64,000 bases of DNA from CAWCOU01 sp963797335 (GCA_963797335.1 CAWCOU010000006.1:248001-312000), one strand, 5' to 3'; counted from the stretch's first letter, positions 7,246 through 16,991 are shown. The notes: generated by a model not told the origin, from the letters alone. A program made the numbers and translations.

Positions 7246-8513
7246 GAGAGGAGATTTTTTGGCAAACGAGTAATTGCCCATAAACCAAAGCTCGCGGTTA
7301 AGATGAGATAGACACTGGGTGACAAATAGCCTAGCTTCTGCGTCAATACACTGGCGATAAGTGGTGCAGTGCCACCAAATAATGCATTACCTAGGTTATA
7401 AGAAAAAGAGACAGCGCTATAACGGATTTGAGAAGGACAATTCTCAATCGCTGCAATCAGGGTGTTACCCTGCTCCAGGGCGCTGAAAAGTGCGACAAAG
7501 CCAAGTGCCAAAATAACTCCTGAATGCAATAAATACCAACAAGGCACCGTCAAAATTAATATACTAATAGCAGCTATCATTAGCATTCTTCGCCTTCCCC
7601 AACGATCACCAAACCACCCGGCTACGGGAATTAAACACATCATCACTAATAATAAAACCGCTTGCACACTCAACGCTTCGGTTAACGAGGTATCGCGATG
7701 TTGGGCTAAATAATTAGGCAAATAGCCAAAGAAGATAAAATAAAAACTAGAGCCCATGCAGGTCAGCCCCAGAATCATCAGTAATTGTCGTGGGCAATGT
7801 CGCAAAGCGACTAATAACGGCTTTTTTTCAACCTGTTGAGAGACCTGCAATTGCTGATAAATGGGGGTTTCTGCTAATTTCAACCGAAAATAAAGAATAA
7901 TAAATCCAAGCGCTCCCGCTAATAAAAAAGGAAGGCGCCAAAACCAATCAGGGAGCGTCTCTTGAAGCATAAATCGGTGCAGAACCAGGGCAAATACGGT
8001 AGCCAGTAAAAACCCCATGTTAGCGCCCAGGGCGGCAAAGCTGGTAAAAAATCCCCGTCGCTGCGGCGTCGCTGATTCGGCCAGGTAGACGGCGATGCCA
8101 CTGTATTCCCCGCCCACCGATAATCCCTGCAAAATTCGCAATACAGTAAATAGTAGCGGGGCTAATAAGCCAACATCCCGGTACGTGGGCAATAAGCCCA
8201 CTAATAATGTGGTAAAGGTGATGGCTAAAATGGACCAGCGTAATGCTTTGGCGCGACCAATGCGATCGCCCAAATGACCAAACAATATCCCGCCGGCAGG
8301 CCGGCAGAGAAATCCTGCTGCAAAAACACCAAACGCGGCAATCGCGGCGCTATTGGCATTGTGAACTGGAAAAAATTGTTCACCAATAATAGGGGCCAGA
8401 TAAACGAATAGACCAAAATCCAGCCATTCGATAATATTGCCTAAACTACTGGCGGTGACGTTCTGCCATTTCATTGGCTGCTCGATTGGTTTTGCCCAAA
8501 AGGGTATCCACAA
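7209..8513 (-). CDS. MFS transporter, metabolite:H+ symporter (ProP-like) family
   Basis: 434 residues with twelve predicted transmembrane segments. The motif GHLGDRIGRAKAL between TM2 and TM3, RILQGLSVGGEYSG in TM4 and AVYLAESATPQRRG are typical of the MHS family (ProP, KgtP, ShiA). The substrate is not predictable; an osmolyte or organic acid is likely. The reading begins at a TTG with AGG upstream; an ATG 13 codons in (8474) is an alternative. The final residues SPLPLAGEG are encoded by the neighbouring palindromic repeat, so the native C-terminus was replaced. Confidence 0.88.
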   Translation of the reverse strand: MWIPFWAKPIEQPMKWQNVTASSLGNIIEWLDFGLFVYLAPIIGEQFFPVHNANSAAIAAFGVFAAGFLCRPAGGILFGHLGDRIGRAKALRWSILAITFTTLLVGLLPTYRDVGLLAPLLFTVLRILQGLSVGGEYSGIAVYLAESATPQRRGFFTSFAALGANMGFLLATVFALVLHRFMLQETLPDWFWRLPFLLAGALGFIILYFRLKLAETPIYQQLQVSQQVEKKPLLVALRHCPRQLLMILGLTCMGSSFYFIFFGYLPNYLAQHRDTSLTEALSVQAVLLLVMMCLIPVAGWFGDRWGRRRMLMIAAISILILTVPCWYLLHSGVILALGFVALFSALEQGNTLIAAIENCPSQIRYSAVSFSYNLGNALFGGTAPLIASVLTQKLGYLSPSVYLILTASFGLWAITRLPKNLLSRKSPLPLAGEG

Positions 8514-8597
8514 AAACTTACCTATTCTTATAAAGATGCTAAACTAGGCGCTTAGCAACGACCGATAGTAAACTGGAAAAACCAAAAGGGCAAATCC

Positions 8598-9089
8598 GTG
8601 TCATCTGAATTTGAACCGATCATTCAAACGATAGCAGCTGACTTATTAGCGCGAAAGTGGTTTTTAGTGACCGCGGAATCCTGCACAGGCGGATGGCTGA
8701 GCCAAACACTGACCGCCATACCCGGCAGTTCGCAGTGGTTTGAACGTGGGTTTGTGACCTATAGCAATCAAGCAAAGCAAGACATGCTGGGCGTGCGAGC
8801 AGAAACCTTACAACAACACGGTGCCGTCAGCGAAGCCACGGTCCAGGAAATGGCGCAAGGAGCGCTTACCCATAGCCGAGGCCAAGTGAGTGTCGCCATT
8901 ACTGGCATTGCCGGTCCCCAATCGGATGAGAGCCAAAAACCCGTGGGCACGGTGTGGCTAGCATTCGCAACCCCAGAATCAGTGGTTGCTCAGTGCTGCC
9001 ATTTTTCCGGTGATCGCCAAACTATACGCCACCAGTCGGTTCAAGCGGCCTTAGAACAATTATTGGATATTTTAACGAGTCTGACATGA
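8598..9089 (+). CDS. pncC: Nicotinamide-nucleotide amidase (CinA C-terminal family)
   Basis: 163 residues, the single-domain PncC form that deamidates nicotinamide mononucleotide in NAD recycling. Seen are VTAESCTGGWLSQTLTAIPGSS, FVTYSNQAKQDMLGV and the conserved AITGIAGP block. The start codon is GTG with AAAAGGG upstream. The stop overlaps the start of cmk (ATGA), so the two genes are translationally coupled. PncC is often near recA in other gammaproteobacteria, so the pairing with cmk is a local arrangement. Confidence 0.92.
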   Translation: MSSEFEPIIQTIAADLLARKWFLVTAESCTGGWLSQTLTAIPGSSQWFERGFVTYSNQAKQDMLGVRAETLQQHGAVSEATVQEMAQGALTHSRGQVSVAITGIAGPQSDESQKPVGTVWLAFATPESVVAQCCHFSGDRQTIRHQSVQAALEQLLDILTSLT

Positions 9090-9805
9090 TTACTGAACAT
9101 AAAAACAACCCCCCCGCTTCGCTCGCCCCTGTCATTACCGTGGATGGCCCGGGCGGTACTGGCAAAGGCACAGTCAGCCAAGCAATTGCTAAAGAATTAA
9201 AATGGCATTACTTGGATAGCGGTGCACTGTTTCGCATTGTTGCTTTTGCTGCTGAAAAATACGGTGTGCGCTTACAAGATGAAGCCGGCCTTGCTGCACT
9301 GATTGATACCTTAACCATGGACTTTGTCGAACAAAATGAGCGCATGATTATTCGTATCGATCACCAAGAAGTAACCCACGACATCCGTACCGAAACCTGT
9401 GGTCAAGCTGCTTCCCAAATCGCGGTGTTACCTAAGGTCAGGCAAGCGCTCTTGGCCCGTCAGCGCTCTTTTCGACGCTACCCCGGATTAGTCACCGATG
9501 GCCGAGACATGGGCACGGTCATTTTCCCCGACGCCTCTTTGAAATTTTTTCTGCAGGCCAGCGTCGAAGAACGCGCAAAAAGGCGGCTTAAGCAGTTGAA
9601 AACGCTAGGCATACATGCTAGCCTTGCTTCAATTTCGCAAGATTTGGCCGAGCGCGATGCCCGTGACACCGGGCGTGGCATAGCTCCTTTGCAAGCTGCT
9701 GATGACGCTATTCTTATCGATACGACGTCGTTAAGCGTGCCTCAGGTGTATGACCGCGTCATGCAAATCATCACCGCGGAATTATGCGTTAAACCAAGTA
9801 AATAA
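9086..9805 (+). CDS. cmk: Cytidylate kinase
   Basis: 239 residues, slightly longer than E. coli Cmk (227). The P-loop GPGGTGKGT is at residues 22-30, followed by LDSGALFRIVAF (substrate helix), and the lid and CMP-binding parts TDGRDMGTVIFPDA and ERDARDTGRGIAPL are present. It phosphorylates CMP and dCMP. The position directly before rpsA is the usual cmk-rpsA order of Gammaproteobacteria, which supports the identity of both. 230 bp of leader separate it from rpsA. Confidence 0.95.
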   Translation: MITEHKNNPPASLAPVITVDGPGGTGKGTVSQAIAKELKWHYLDSGALFRIVAFAAEKYGVRLQDEAGLAALIDTLTMDFVEQNERMIIRIDHQEVTHDIRTETCGQAASQIAVLPKVRQALLARQRSFRRYPGLVTDGRDMGTVIFPDASLKFFLQASVEERAKRRLKQLKTLGIHASLASISQDLAERDARDTGRGIAPLQAADDAILIDTTSLSVPQVYDRVMQIITAELCVKPSK

Positions 9806-10035
9806 TGTATTTTTACAATTTTTAATGGGGTTTCTACTCAACGGTTTTCGACTATCTACTAGCATCGCTCTTATCAGTTTCTTGATAAACTCCACTGTGA
9901 TTTTCCCGAGTTCCCAGATGATATTCTAGAAGTCGTGTTGTTAGAAATAAATGTAAACTGTCATGCAAATGACCTCAACTTTAAATTTCCTGAACCGCTG
10001 TTTAGGAGTTTAATAATACCTGGAAATAGGAAAAA

Positions 10036-11742
10036 ATGAGTTTCACCAACGAAGAAAGTTTTGCTGATTTATTACAAGAAACGTTAATGAGCGCTGACAT
10101 TAAACCAGGCGCTACGTTAAAAGCGACCATCTTAGAAATCAAATCCGACAATGTCATTGTCAATACCGGATTAAAATCCGATGCCATTATTCCCGTCGAA
10201 GAATTCCGCAGCGAAACCATTCAAGTCGGCGATGAAATCAATGTTGTTCTCGAAGCTTTAGAAGATGGTTTCGGCAGCACCCGCGTCTCCCGCGAAAAAG
10301 CGCGCCGCACCGAAGCCTGGGCTTTACTGGATCAAGCCTTTACCTCTGGCCAAACCGTCATCGGTGTCGTCACCGAACGCGTCAAAGGCGGCTTTACAGT
10401 GGATCTGCATTCCGTACGCGCCTTCTTACCAGGTTCATTAGTCGATCTACGTTCGACAAGAGAAGCCGCTGCGTTGGAAGGTAAAGAATTAGAATTCAAA
10501 GTCATTAAAATGGATCAAAAACGCAACAACATCGTCGTTTCTCGACGAGCAGTGGTTGAGGAAGAATCGGGCAGCGAACGTCAAGCCCTATTAGAAAGCT
10601 TAAAAGAAGGTCAAGAATTTACCGGGGTCGTCAAAAATATCACCGATTACGGTGCGTTTATCGATCTGGGTGGTATTGATGGTCTATTGCATATTACCGA
10701 TATGGCCTGGCGTCGCGTCAAGCACCCGAGTGAAATTCTCAAAGTGGGTGATGAGATTCGAGTAAAAGTACTGAAATACGACAGGGATAAGAAACGCGTA
10801 TCACTGGGTCTGAAACAATTGGGTGAAGATCCATGGTTAGATATCGCCCGCCGTTATCCGGTCAATACCCGCTTGTTTGGCCAAGTCACCAATATCACCG
10901 ATTACGGCTGCTTTGTGCAAATTGAAGACGGCATTGAAGGTTTGGTGCATATGTCTGAAATGGATTGGACTAACAAAAATGTCCACCCTGCTAAGTTAGT
11001 ACAACCTAGATCAAGAAGTCGAAGTGATGGTGTTGGAAATTGATGAAGAACGCCGTCGTATTTCCTTGGGTATGAAACAATGCCAACGCCAATCCTTGGG
11101 AAGAGTTTGCCAATAACCACAATAAAGGCGAAAAAGTCAGCGGTAATGTGAAATCAATTACTGACTTCGGTATCTTTATTGGCCTCGATGGCGGTATTGA
11201 CGGTCTTAGTGCATTTGTCGGATATTTCTTGGAAAGATTCCGGTGAAGCAGCCATTCGTCGCTACAAAAAAGGCGATCAAATCGATGCGGTTATTCTGGC
11301 CATTGATCCGGAACGTGAACGGATCTCCTTGGGCGTTAAGCAAATGGAAAGTGATCCATTCGGCAAATTCCTGGAAGATCACCCCAAAGGTTCTATTGTG
11401 ACCGGCACCGTTTCCTCCATGGATGCCAAACGCGCAATTATCGACCTCGGTGAAGGCCTGCAGGGTCATCTGCGCGCCGCTGAATTGAGCAGTGAACCGG
11501 TGAAAGATATTCAGGAACACCTGAAAGTCGGTGATGAAATTACCGCTCGCTTGCTCAGCGTCGATCGTAAATTAAGCGTGTTTAATTTATCGGTGAAAGC
11601 CGTGGATGAAGAAACGCCGCGGGAACCGAAGAGCAGTAAAAAAGAGAAAGAGAAGGACAAGGAAAAAGATAATAACTCCGGCAAGACCACGCTGGGAGAT
11701 CTGTTCCGTGAACAAGTGAAGGGGAACAAAGATAACGATTAA
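10036..11742 (+). pseudogene. rpsA: 30S ribosomal protein S1, disrupted by three +1 frameshifts
   Basis: S1 brings mRNA to the 30S subunit. Its S1/OB domains are recognisable over the whole span, which would encode about 567 residues once repaired, the normal length. The first open part (10036-11043) covers domains 1 to most of 4; the last (11179-11742) covers the remainder and a Lys/Glu-rich tail. Extra single bases are inferred at 11002 (GTA-c-AAC), 11087 (CAA-c-GCC) and 11206-11208 (GGT-CTTA-GTG). The three insertions sum to 3, so the start and end frames agree. As S1 is essential in relatives, clustered sequence error is more likely than true loss. The start has TAGGA upstream. Confidence 0.9.
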
Positions 11743-11780
11743 TCGTTATCAAAAAGTCTATACCCTTCTCCTCCGGGGAG

Positions 11781-12074
11781 CTAGGATATGCACACATCTT
11801 TTTCAGTCAATGGAGTGAGCATTAGATTAGGAGTTAGCACTGTAAGCCCCCTCTCCCGCGCGAGGGGCATGAATAAAGGCTCTGAACTTATTCGCGGGAG
11901 AGGGTTGGGGGAGAGGGCGAATGGATAGCGCGAGACTTTACCCTCTCCCCCAACCCTCTCCCGCGAATAGGTTTGCAGCTTTTGCCCAAACTCCTCGCGC
12001 GGGAGAGGGGGGCTTACAGTGCTAATCGTTAATCAAGTGCCTACTCACAGTTGACTAAAAAAATGCATACCCTA
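11781..12074. mobile_element. MITE-like palindromic element, copy 1
   Basis: A non-coding element of about 294 bp. Its ends are imperfect terminal inverted repeats: CTAGGATATGCA...TTTTTCAGTCAA at the left and TTGACT...TGCATACCCTAG at the right. Inside are further inverted blocks TTAGCACTGTAAGCCCCCTC / TTACAGTGCTAA and CCCTCTCCCGCG / CGCGGGAGAGGG. A closely similar copy lies at 59702-59998. No open frame is carried, so movement would need a transposase from elsewhere. It fills the gap between rpsA and lapA, where ihfB is often found. Confidence 0.8.
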
Positions 12075-12142
12075 GCCTTGGGGAGATCAGTACCAATAGG
12101 AAAGTAGGATAAACATCGACTCACTCACCACAAGGAAAGTCC

Positions 12143-12454
12143 ATGAAAATCGTGCGCATTATTTCTTACATTATCATAGCGATCATTATCATCCTCGGCA
12201 TCAGTTTCGCCATAGCCAATGATAAGCCGGTCGATCTGCACTATTATTTTGGCACCGTGAGTGTAGCCTTATCGTTACTACTGGTTTATTGCCTAGGCAT
12301 TGGCATTATCCTGGGCTTCTTAGCCATGGTCTACCCTTGCTTAAAAGCAAAACGACAAAACAAATCACAGCAACAGCGCATCAACCAATTAGAAAGCGAA
12401 TTGGCAACTCGCACCATAAATCAACACGCCGCTTCCGAACAAACAACCTTGTAG
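12143..12454 (+). CDS. lapA: Lipopolysaccharide assembly protein A domain protein
   Basis: 103 residues of the LapA (DUF1049) family, an inner-membrane protein that with LapB helps set LPS synthesis. Two transmembrane segments (about residues 3-23 and 41-65) flank the short loop IANDKPVDLHYYFG, whose pattern is typical of the family; a Gln/Lys-rich cytoplasmic tail forms a short coiled coil. AAGGAAAG precedes the ATG. The location after rpsA is the usual one. LapB does not follow; corC starts 12 bp later instead. Confidence 0.88.
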   Translation: MKIVRIISYIIIAIIIILGISFAIANDKPVDLHYYFGTVSVALSLLLVYCLGIGIILGFLAMVYPCLKAKRQNKSQQQRINQLESELATRTINQHAASEQTTL

Positions 12455-12465
12455 GCTCTAACCAC

Positions 12466-13293
12466 ATGAACCCCGATTCATCCAGTAAATCTTGGCTAGG
12501 ACGTCTTGGCCACGCCATTTCACGCCCCAAGAACCGAGAAGAATTACTGGAATGGTTACGCGATATCACTGCACACCACATCATGGAACCCGACGCCTTA
12601 CGCATGATTGAAGGCGTGCTGGAAGTCTACGACATGCAAGTGCGCGACATTATGACGGCGCGCTCGCAAATGGTGGTTATTCCATTGGATGCCACCTTAG
12701 AAGAAATTTTACCCACGGTGATTTCTTCAGCCCACTCCCGATTTCCCGTGATCAAAGAAAACCGCGATGAAGTCGTGGGCATTCTACTCGCCAAAGATTT
12801 ACTACGTTACACCTTCCACAAAGACGCGAATTTTGATTTAAACACCCTACTCCATCCAGCAATATTTATTCCTGAAAGTAAGCGATTAAATGTGTTACTA
12901 GAAGAGTTTCGCCTGAATCGCAACCACATGGCGATCGTTGTCGACGAATACGGTGGTGTTTCCGGCATACTCACCATTGAAGATGTGTTAGAACAAATTG
13001 TCGGTGAAATCGCCGACGAATACGACACCGATGAAGGCGATACCAATATCAATACCCTGAATAACAGCCAATTCACCGTAAAAGCATTAACCCGAATCGA
13101 AGATTTTAATCAATTCTTCCATACCAACTTTAGCGATGAAGAATTTGACACCATCGGTGGTTTAGTGATGCAAAGCTTCGGCTATATGCCCAAACGTGGC
13201 GAACAAGTCACCATTGACGGACTGAACTTTACCGTTTTATCCGCAGACCGACGACGAATACGTTTGCTACGCGTCGACATCCCGTCTTCTTAA
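12466..13293 (+). CDS. corC: CBS-domain protein CorC (magnesium/cobalt efflux, YbeX-type)
   Basis: 275 residues from the ATG at 12466. The order is a short N-terminal region, two CBS domains (about 65-185: DIMTARSQMVVIPLDAT, SRFPVIKENRDEVVGIL, HMAIVVDEYGGVSGILT) and a C-terminal CorC_HlyC transporter-associated domain (ALTRIEDFNQFFHTNF...FDTIGGLV). There is no membrane segment, as in E. coli YbeX. The open frame extends upstream into lapA, but that part reads across lapA in another frame and is not coding. corC-lnt is a conserved pair, and lnt follows at 20 bp. Confidence 0.93.
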   Translation: MNPDSSSKSWLGRLGHAISRPKNREELLEWLRDITAHHIMEPDALRMIEGVLEVYDMQVRDIMTARSQMVVIPLDATLEEILPTVISSAHSRFPVIKENRDEVVGILLAKDLLRYTFHKDANFDLNTLLHPAIFIPESKRLNVLLEEFRLNRNHMAIVVDEYGGVSGILTIEDVLEQIVGEIADEYDTDEGDTNINTLNNSQFTVKALTRIEDFNQFFHTNFSDEEFDTIGGLVMQSFGYMPKRGEQVTIDGLNFTVLSADRRRIRLLRVDIPSS

Positions 13294-13313
13294 CACGCTA
13301 AGACTATTGGCCT

Positions 13314-14849
13314 ATGGACATCATGACCGCGTCAAAACCCAGTTGGTTGGGTGATCTAGCCGCATTTATTTTTGGCGCGCTATTACCATTGGCTTTTGCG
13401 CCCTTCCATCTATTCCCTTTTTCTTTATTGTGCCCAGCTGCACTGCTATGGCTTTGGCTCAATTGCCAACCGCGTCGTGCGTTTATGCGCGGCGGTTTAT
13501 TCGGGCTGGGTCTGTTTGGCGTGGGAGTTTCCTGGGTATATATTAGTCTAAGCGTGTATGGTCAAGCGAACATGTGGCTGGCTGGGCTGCTGACCTTGCT
13601 GATGATTCTTATTTTAACGTTCTACATTGCCATTAACGGTTATTTATTGACCCGTCTTTTTCCGAATAACAATCTGAGTAAATGCTTACTAGCCTTTCCG
13701 GCATTTTGGGTTTTATTTGAATGGTTGCGCAGTTGGTTATTATCGGGGTTCCCATGGCTGTTCCTCGGTTATTCGCAATTGACTTATCCATTAAGTCATT
13801 TCGCACCGATTATTGGCGTTTACGGAGTTTCTTTATTAGTCGCATTCACGAGCGCGGCGTTTGTGGTATTGATTAAGATGCGTAAACGACTGCGCGTTGT
13901 GTTGCCTTTATTATTGCTGTTAGCAATCTTCTGGGTGGGCGGTATAGAATTAAAGTCTGTGCAATGGACCACTGCTAAGGGACCTGTGATACCGGTCAGT
14001 TTGGTTCAGGGCAATATTCCCCAACAAATCAAATGGGATCATGACCAGACAGCAGAAACACTGGCCTTGTACAAAAAACTAACTCTGCAACAATTAGCCA
14101 ACCCGGCATTCGCCGCTACCGGGCAAATCATTGTCTGGCCAGAAGCTGCTGTTACCTCGACGCAAACCGAAGCCACGGATTACCTCATGGCGATGGCCGC
14201 TATTTTAAAATCCCATCACAGCACGTTAATTACCGGTATTCCCATTCAAGAAGGCGATCGTTTTTACAATGGCATGTTAGCCCTAGGCAACGGCCATGGC
14301 ATTTATCTGAAACGACATCTGGTACCGTTTGGCGAATATATGCCGCTACGATCGCTGTTGCTCTGGTTAAAAAACTACGTTGAAATTCCGATGTCGGATT
14401 TCAGCTCAGGCCCCCGACGTCAACCATTACTAACCGCCAATGGCCTATCGGTAGCAACATTTATCTGCTATGAAATAGCGTATCCCGAAGAAGTATTAGA
14501 TGGCTTACCAGCCGGTCAACTCCTCGTCACGGTGAGCGACGACAGCTGGTTCGGCCGCTCGTTAGCACCACCTCAACACATCGAGATGGCACAAATGCGC
14601 GCGCTGGAGACGGGCCGTTATCTATTGATGGCTACTAATGACGCCATCACCGCCATTATCAGCCCCACCGGCCAAGCCCTACAATTCGCTCCACCCTTTC
14701 AGCAATTTGTGCTAACTGGCAAAATTCAAGCCATGGTCGGCAGCACTCCCTGGGTGATTATCGGCATTTACCCTATTCTCGCGTTACTTCTCTTGCTACT
14801 GATCATCGCGTTTATTTACCAATACCCACCCCATTTCCCTAGGAAATAA
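13314..14849 (+). CDS. lnt: Apolipoprotein N-acyltransferase
   Basis: 511 residues. The N-terminal half has multiple membrane segments; the C-terminal half is a periplasmic nitrilase-like domain that transfers the third acyl chain to lipoproteins. The catalytic triad is visible: Glu277 in WPEAAVTS, Lys333 in YLKRHLVPFGEYMP and Cys385 in TFICYEIAYPEE. A final membrane helix (LLLLLLIIAFIY) ends the protein. An in-frame ATG three codons later is an alternative start. Its last 34 bp overlap the 3' end of the minus-strand icmH-like gene, a tight convergent arrangement. Confidence 0.96.
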   Translation: MDIMTASKPSWLGDLAAFIFGALLPLAFAPFHLFPFSLLCPAALLWLWLNCQPRRAFMRGGLFGLGLFGVGVSWVYISLSVYGQANMWLAGLLTLLMILILTFYIAINGYLLTRLFPNNNLSKCLLAFPAFWVLFEWLRSWLLSGFPWLFLGYSQLTYPLSHFAPIIGVYGVSLLVAFTSAAFVVLIKMRKRLRVVLPLLLLLAIFWVGGIELKSVQWTTAKGPVIPVSLVQGNIPQQIKWDHDQTAETLALYKKLTLQQLANPAFAATGQIIVWPEAAVTSTQTEATDYLMAMAAILKSHHSTLITGIPIQEGDRFYNGMLALGNGHGIYLKRHLVPFGEYMPLRSLLLWLKNYVEIPMSDFSSGPRRQPLLTANGLSVATFICYEIAYPEEVLDGLPAGQLLVTVSDDSWFGRSLAPPQHIEMAQMRALETGRYLLMATNDAITAIISPTGQALQFAPPFQQFVLTGKIQAMVGSTPWVIIGIYPILALLLLLLIIAFIYQYPPHFPRK

Positions 14850-15478
14850 TGTATTAATCCACGCTTATTATTGGCTGTTTTCCTTAAGCCCACCGAAGCA
14901 TCTTTTTGTTGTCGAATGAGGTGATACAAACGATTCTGAATTTCATCACGGATAGACAATTGCTTATCGTATCTACCTTCGAATCCTAAGCTGAGTATCA
15001 AATATAAAAATTCGAGCAACAGGAGGTTTTTTCCAGGTGTGGCAACTGTCTCGTCGAGGATGTCAAAAAATCGCGCCCCACCCCAAGCTTCATGATGAAA
15101 TAAGCTCAACAAGGATTGATGCGACCAATCACTCTGCTGCCCCCCGGAAGATAACAGCACGACTTCATCCAGCGCCGCACATAAACCATACCGTGCCGTT
15201 AAGATTAACCGCAATGGGCATTGAAAAACCTGAGCCCGCTCTGTAAAAGCATACAACTCCTGAACTATTTCGTCTTTCAACGTATTGACGTGTTCAACCG
15301 TCATATACGGTCGTTGCCTCAGCTGGGTGAGTAACAGCAATAACGGTAACGCGGATCCAATTAAGTAATTGCCATCCCCCAGCTGTGTAAAAGGAACCAG
15401 CTGATGAGCCAATAACGGCCGCTCATGACTAATGCGGTGAATCAATAACCCCGTTTCTACCACTGTCACACCCCTCAC
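14816..15478 (-). CDS. IcmH/DotU-type (TssL cytoplasmic domain) protein, stand-alone
   Basis: 220 residues carrying the DotU/TssL domain: RYGLCAALDEVVLL, SLLSLFHHEAWGGARFF and LLLLEFLYLILSLGFEGRYD are its diagnostic blocks. In Dot/Icm type IVB and type VI secretion, DotU/TssL is anchored by a C-terminal membrane helix and pairs with IcmF/TssM. Here no such helix is seen: the tail after residue 190 is polar and ends in WGGYW, encoded in the overlap with lnt. No icmF or other secretion gene is nearby. The start is a GTG; a second GTG six codons in with GAGGGG before it is also possible. Either a divergent extra copy or a truncated one. Confidence 0.72.
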   Translation of the reverse strand: MRGVTVVETGLLIHRISHERPLLAHQLVPFTQLGDGNYLIGSALPLLLLLTQLRQRPYMTVEHVNTLKDEIVQELYAFTERAQVFQCPLRLILTARYGLCAALDEVVLLSSGGQQSDWSHQSLLSLFHHEAWGGARFFDILDETVATPGKNLLLLEFLYLILSLGFEGRYDKQLSIRDEIQNRLYHLIRQQKDASVGLRKTANNKRGLIHYFLGKWGGYW

Positions 15479-15656
15479 CTAACAGGCTCTCTAACGCCAC
15501 CCTAGGGTAGAAAACGTAACATGCAAGAAAAATTTAGACAATACCGTATTTTTTAACCCTGACTCTATCCAATTTTCCTTAAATGCAAATTGCCCAATTT
15601 ATTATTAGACAAATTTAAGAGTGAGAACTATACTACCCCTTCGCCATTATAAGGCT

Positions 15657-15732
<76 letters not shown>

Positions 15733-15867
15733 GTAAAATCAATATCCTATCTGAAATTATAAATATCCAACTGTCTAATAAATCAGACAATGAGTATTGC
15801 ATTTTGAACACCCCCAACCAGAAACCATGGTCATATCCACTGGCGAACATCCAGGATCTTTGGCAAA

Positions 15868-16956
15868 ATGACTAAAATAGTAACCTTCTTTAATCATAAA
15901 GGTGGCGTAGGCAAGACAACCTTGGTACATAACTTGGGCTTTATTCTTGCTGATAAAGGGCAACGGGTTCTCCTAATCGATGCTGACCCTCAGATGAACC
16001 TTACCGCTGCCATGTATGGCCTTTCTACTAGTGTAGAATATTCGACCGATGAAGATTCTAAGTGGAATAAGAACGTAGAAAAATACATCTCTTTATCCGA
16101 ATACATTAACATCAAACTCAAATCTCAAGACTGTGCAAAAGAAATATTTAGGGCAGCCTCTCAACAACCCGGAAGCGGTTTTGTTGATTTAATCTCAGGC
16201 TCTATCAATCTGGCGAATACAGAAGCTGATTTATATGGGATCATTAAAAATAAAAATGAATTTACCAACGACATACCGTATAAATTTGAACAAGCCATTA
16301 GGCAGCAGAAAGATAATTATGACTTTATCTTAATAGACACTTCCCCCAGCGCAAGTAGCATCATTAACGCACTTATCATGATGATGACCGATTATTTCAT
16401 CACCCCTGTGTCACCCACCTTCTTTTCACTACAGGCTATAGACAATTTAAGCACCATTTTTAATAATTGGATTAAATTATTAGGGGAATACCAAACTACG
16501 CAGAGCTTCAAGGGTTTGAGCTTTAGACCCAAATTTTTAGGCTTAGTAGTACAAATGGCGAAAAGATTTAATGGTGGGGTCGTTAAGGAAACCACGAAAT
16601 TTTCCAAGTCGGCTGAGAAATGGATTTTAGATGTCAATAGTAGTGTGAAAAGATTTCAACAATTCGCTATGCAGCGAGGTATGTCAATTTCCGCTGAAGA
16701 ATTTGAACAATTTTTTGGGAATGATCCTGGGCCGTTTATCATTCAAAAATGTTGTGATTTCACCCCGCAATTAAGATCGATAGCTGAAAAGGCAGGGGTT
16801 CCAGTCGTCCATCTTACCCAAGAAATCTGCAATAATTATAAAGATTCTGGAACGGTGGTTGACCTCACTAAAGAAGATGGGCAGTATACCCGATCATTTA
16901 CGAGTATTTTCAATTCTTACAATAAAATTGCCGATGGTTTAATAAAAATCGTGTAA
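15868..16956 (+). CDS. ParA-family ATPase, orphan
   Basis: 362 residues with a deviant Walker A FFNHKGGVGKTT at residues 6-17, the switch block VLLIDADPQMNLTAAMYG and Walker B FILIDTSPSASSIIN near residue 150. ParA/Soj-type ATPases place plasmids, chromosomes or protein assemblies. No ParB gene or parS-like site is seen beside it. The insert between Walker A and B is longer than in minimal ParA proteins. The gene lies just after tRNA-Phe and before two small paralogous genes, so it may belong to an integrated element. Its cargo is unknown. Confidence 0.85.
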   Translation: MTKIVTFFNHKGGVGKTTLVHNLGFILADKGQRVLLIDADPQMNLTAAMYGLSTSVEYSTDEDSKWNKNVEKYISLSEYINIKLKSQDCAKEIFRAASQQPGSGFVDLISGSINLANTEADLYGIIKNKNEFTNDIPYKFEQAIRQQKDNYDFILIDTSPSASSIINALIMMMTDYFITPVSPTFFSLQAIDNLSTIFNNWIKLLGEYQTTQSFKGLSFRPKFLGLVVQMAKRFNGGVVKETTKFSKSAEKWILDVNSSVKRFQQFAMQRGMSISAEEFEQFFGNDPGPFIIQKCCDFTPQLRSIAEKAGVPVVHLTQEICNNYKDSGTVVDLTKEDGQYTRSFTSIFNSYNKIADGLIKIV

Positions 16957-16991
16957 TTCCCCTTACGCCCTCTTAACCATCGTAACCATCG

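Noticed and set aside
11179..11742. Separate short S1-domain gene
   Set aside because: It is the direct continuation of rpsA in the same frame after three compensating insertions, without its own ribosome binding site.
12289..12465. Upstream extension of corC
   Set aside because: The added residues are lapA read in another frame; the ATG at 12466 fits the family start.
15868..16956. Plasmid partition locus or replication origin
   Set aside because: No ParB, parS-like repeats or replication protein accompany the ParA gene.
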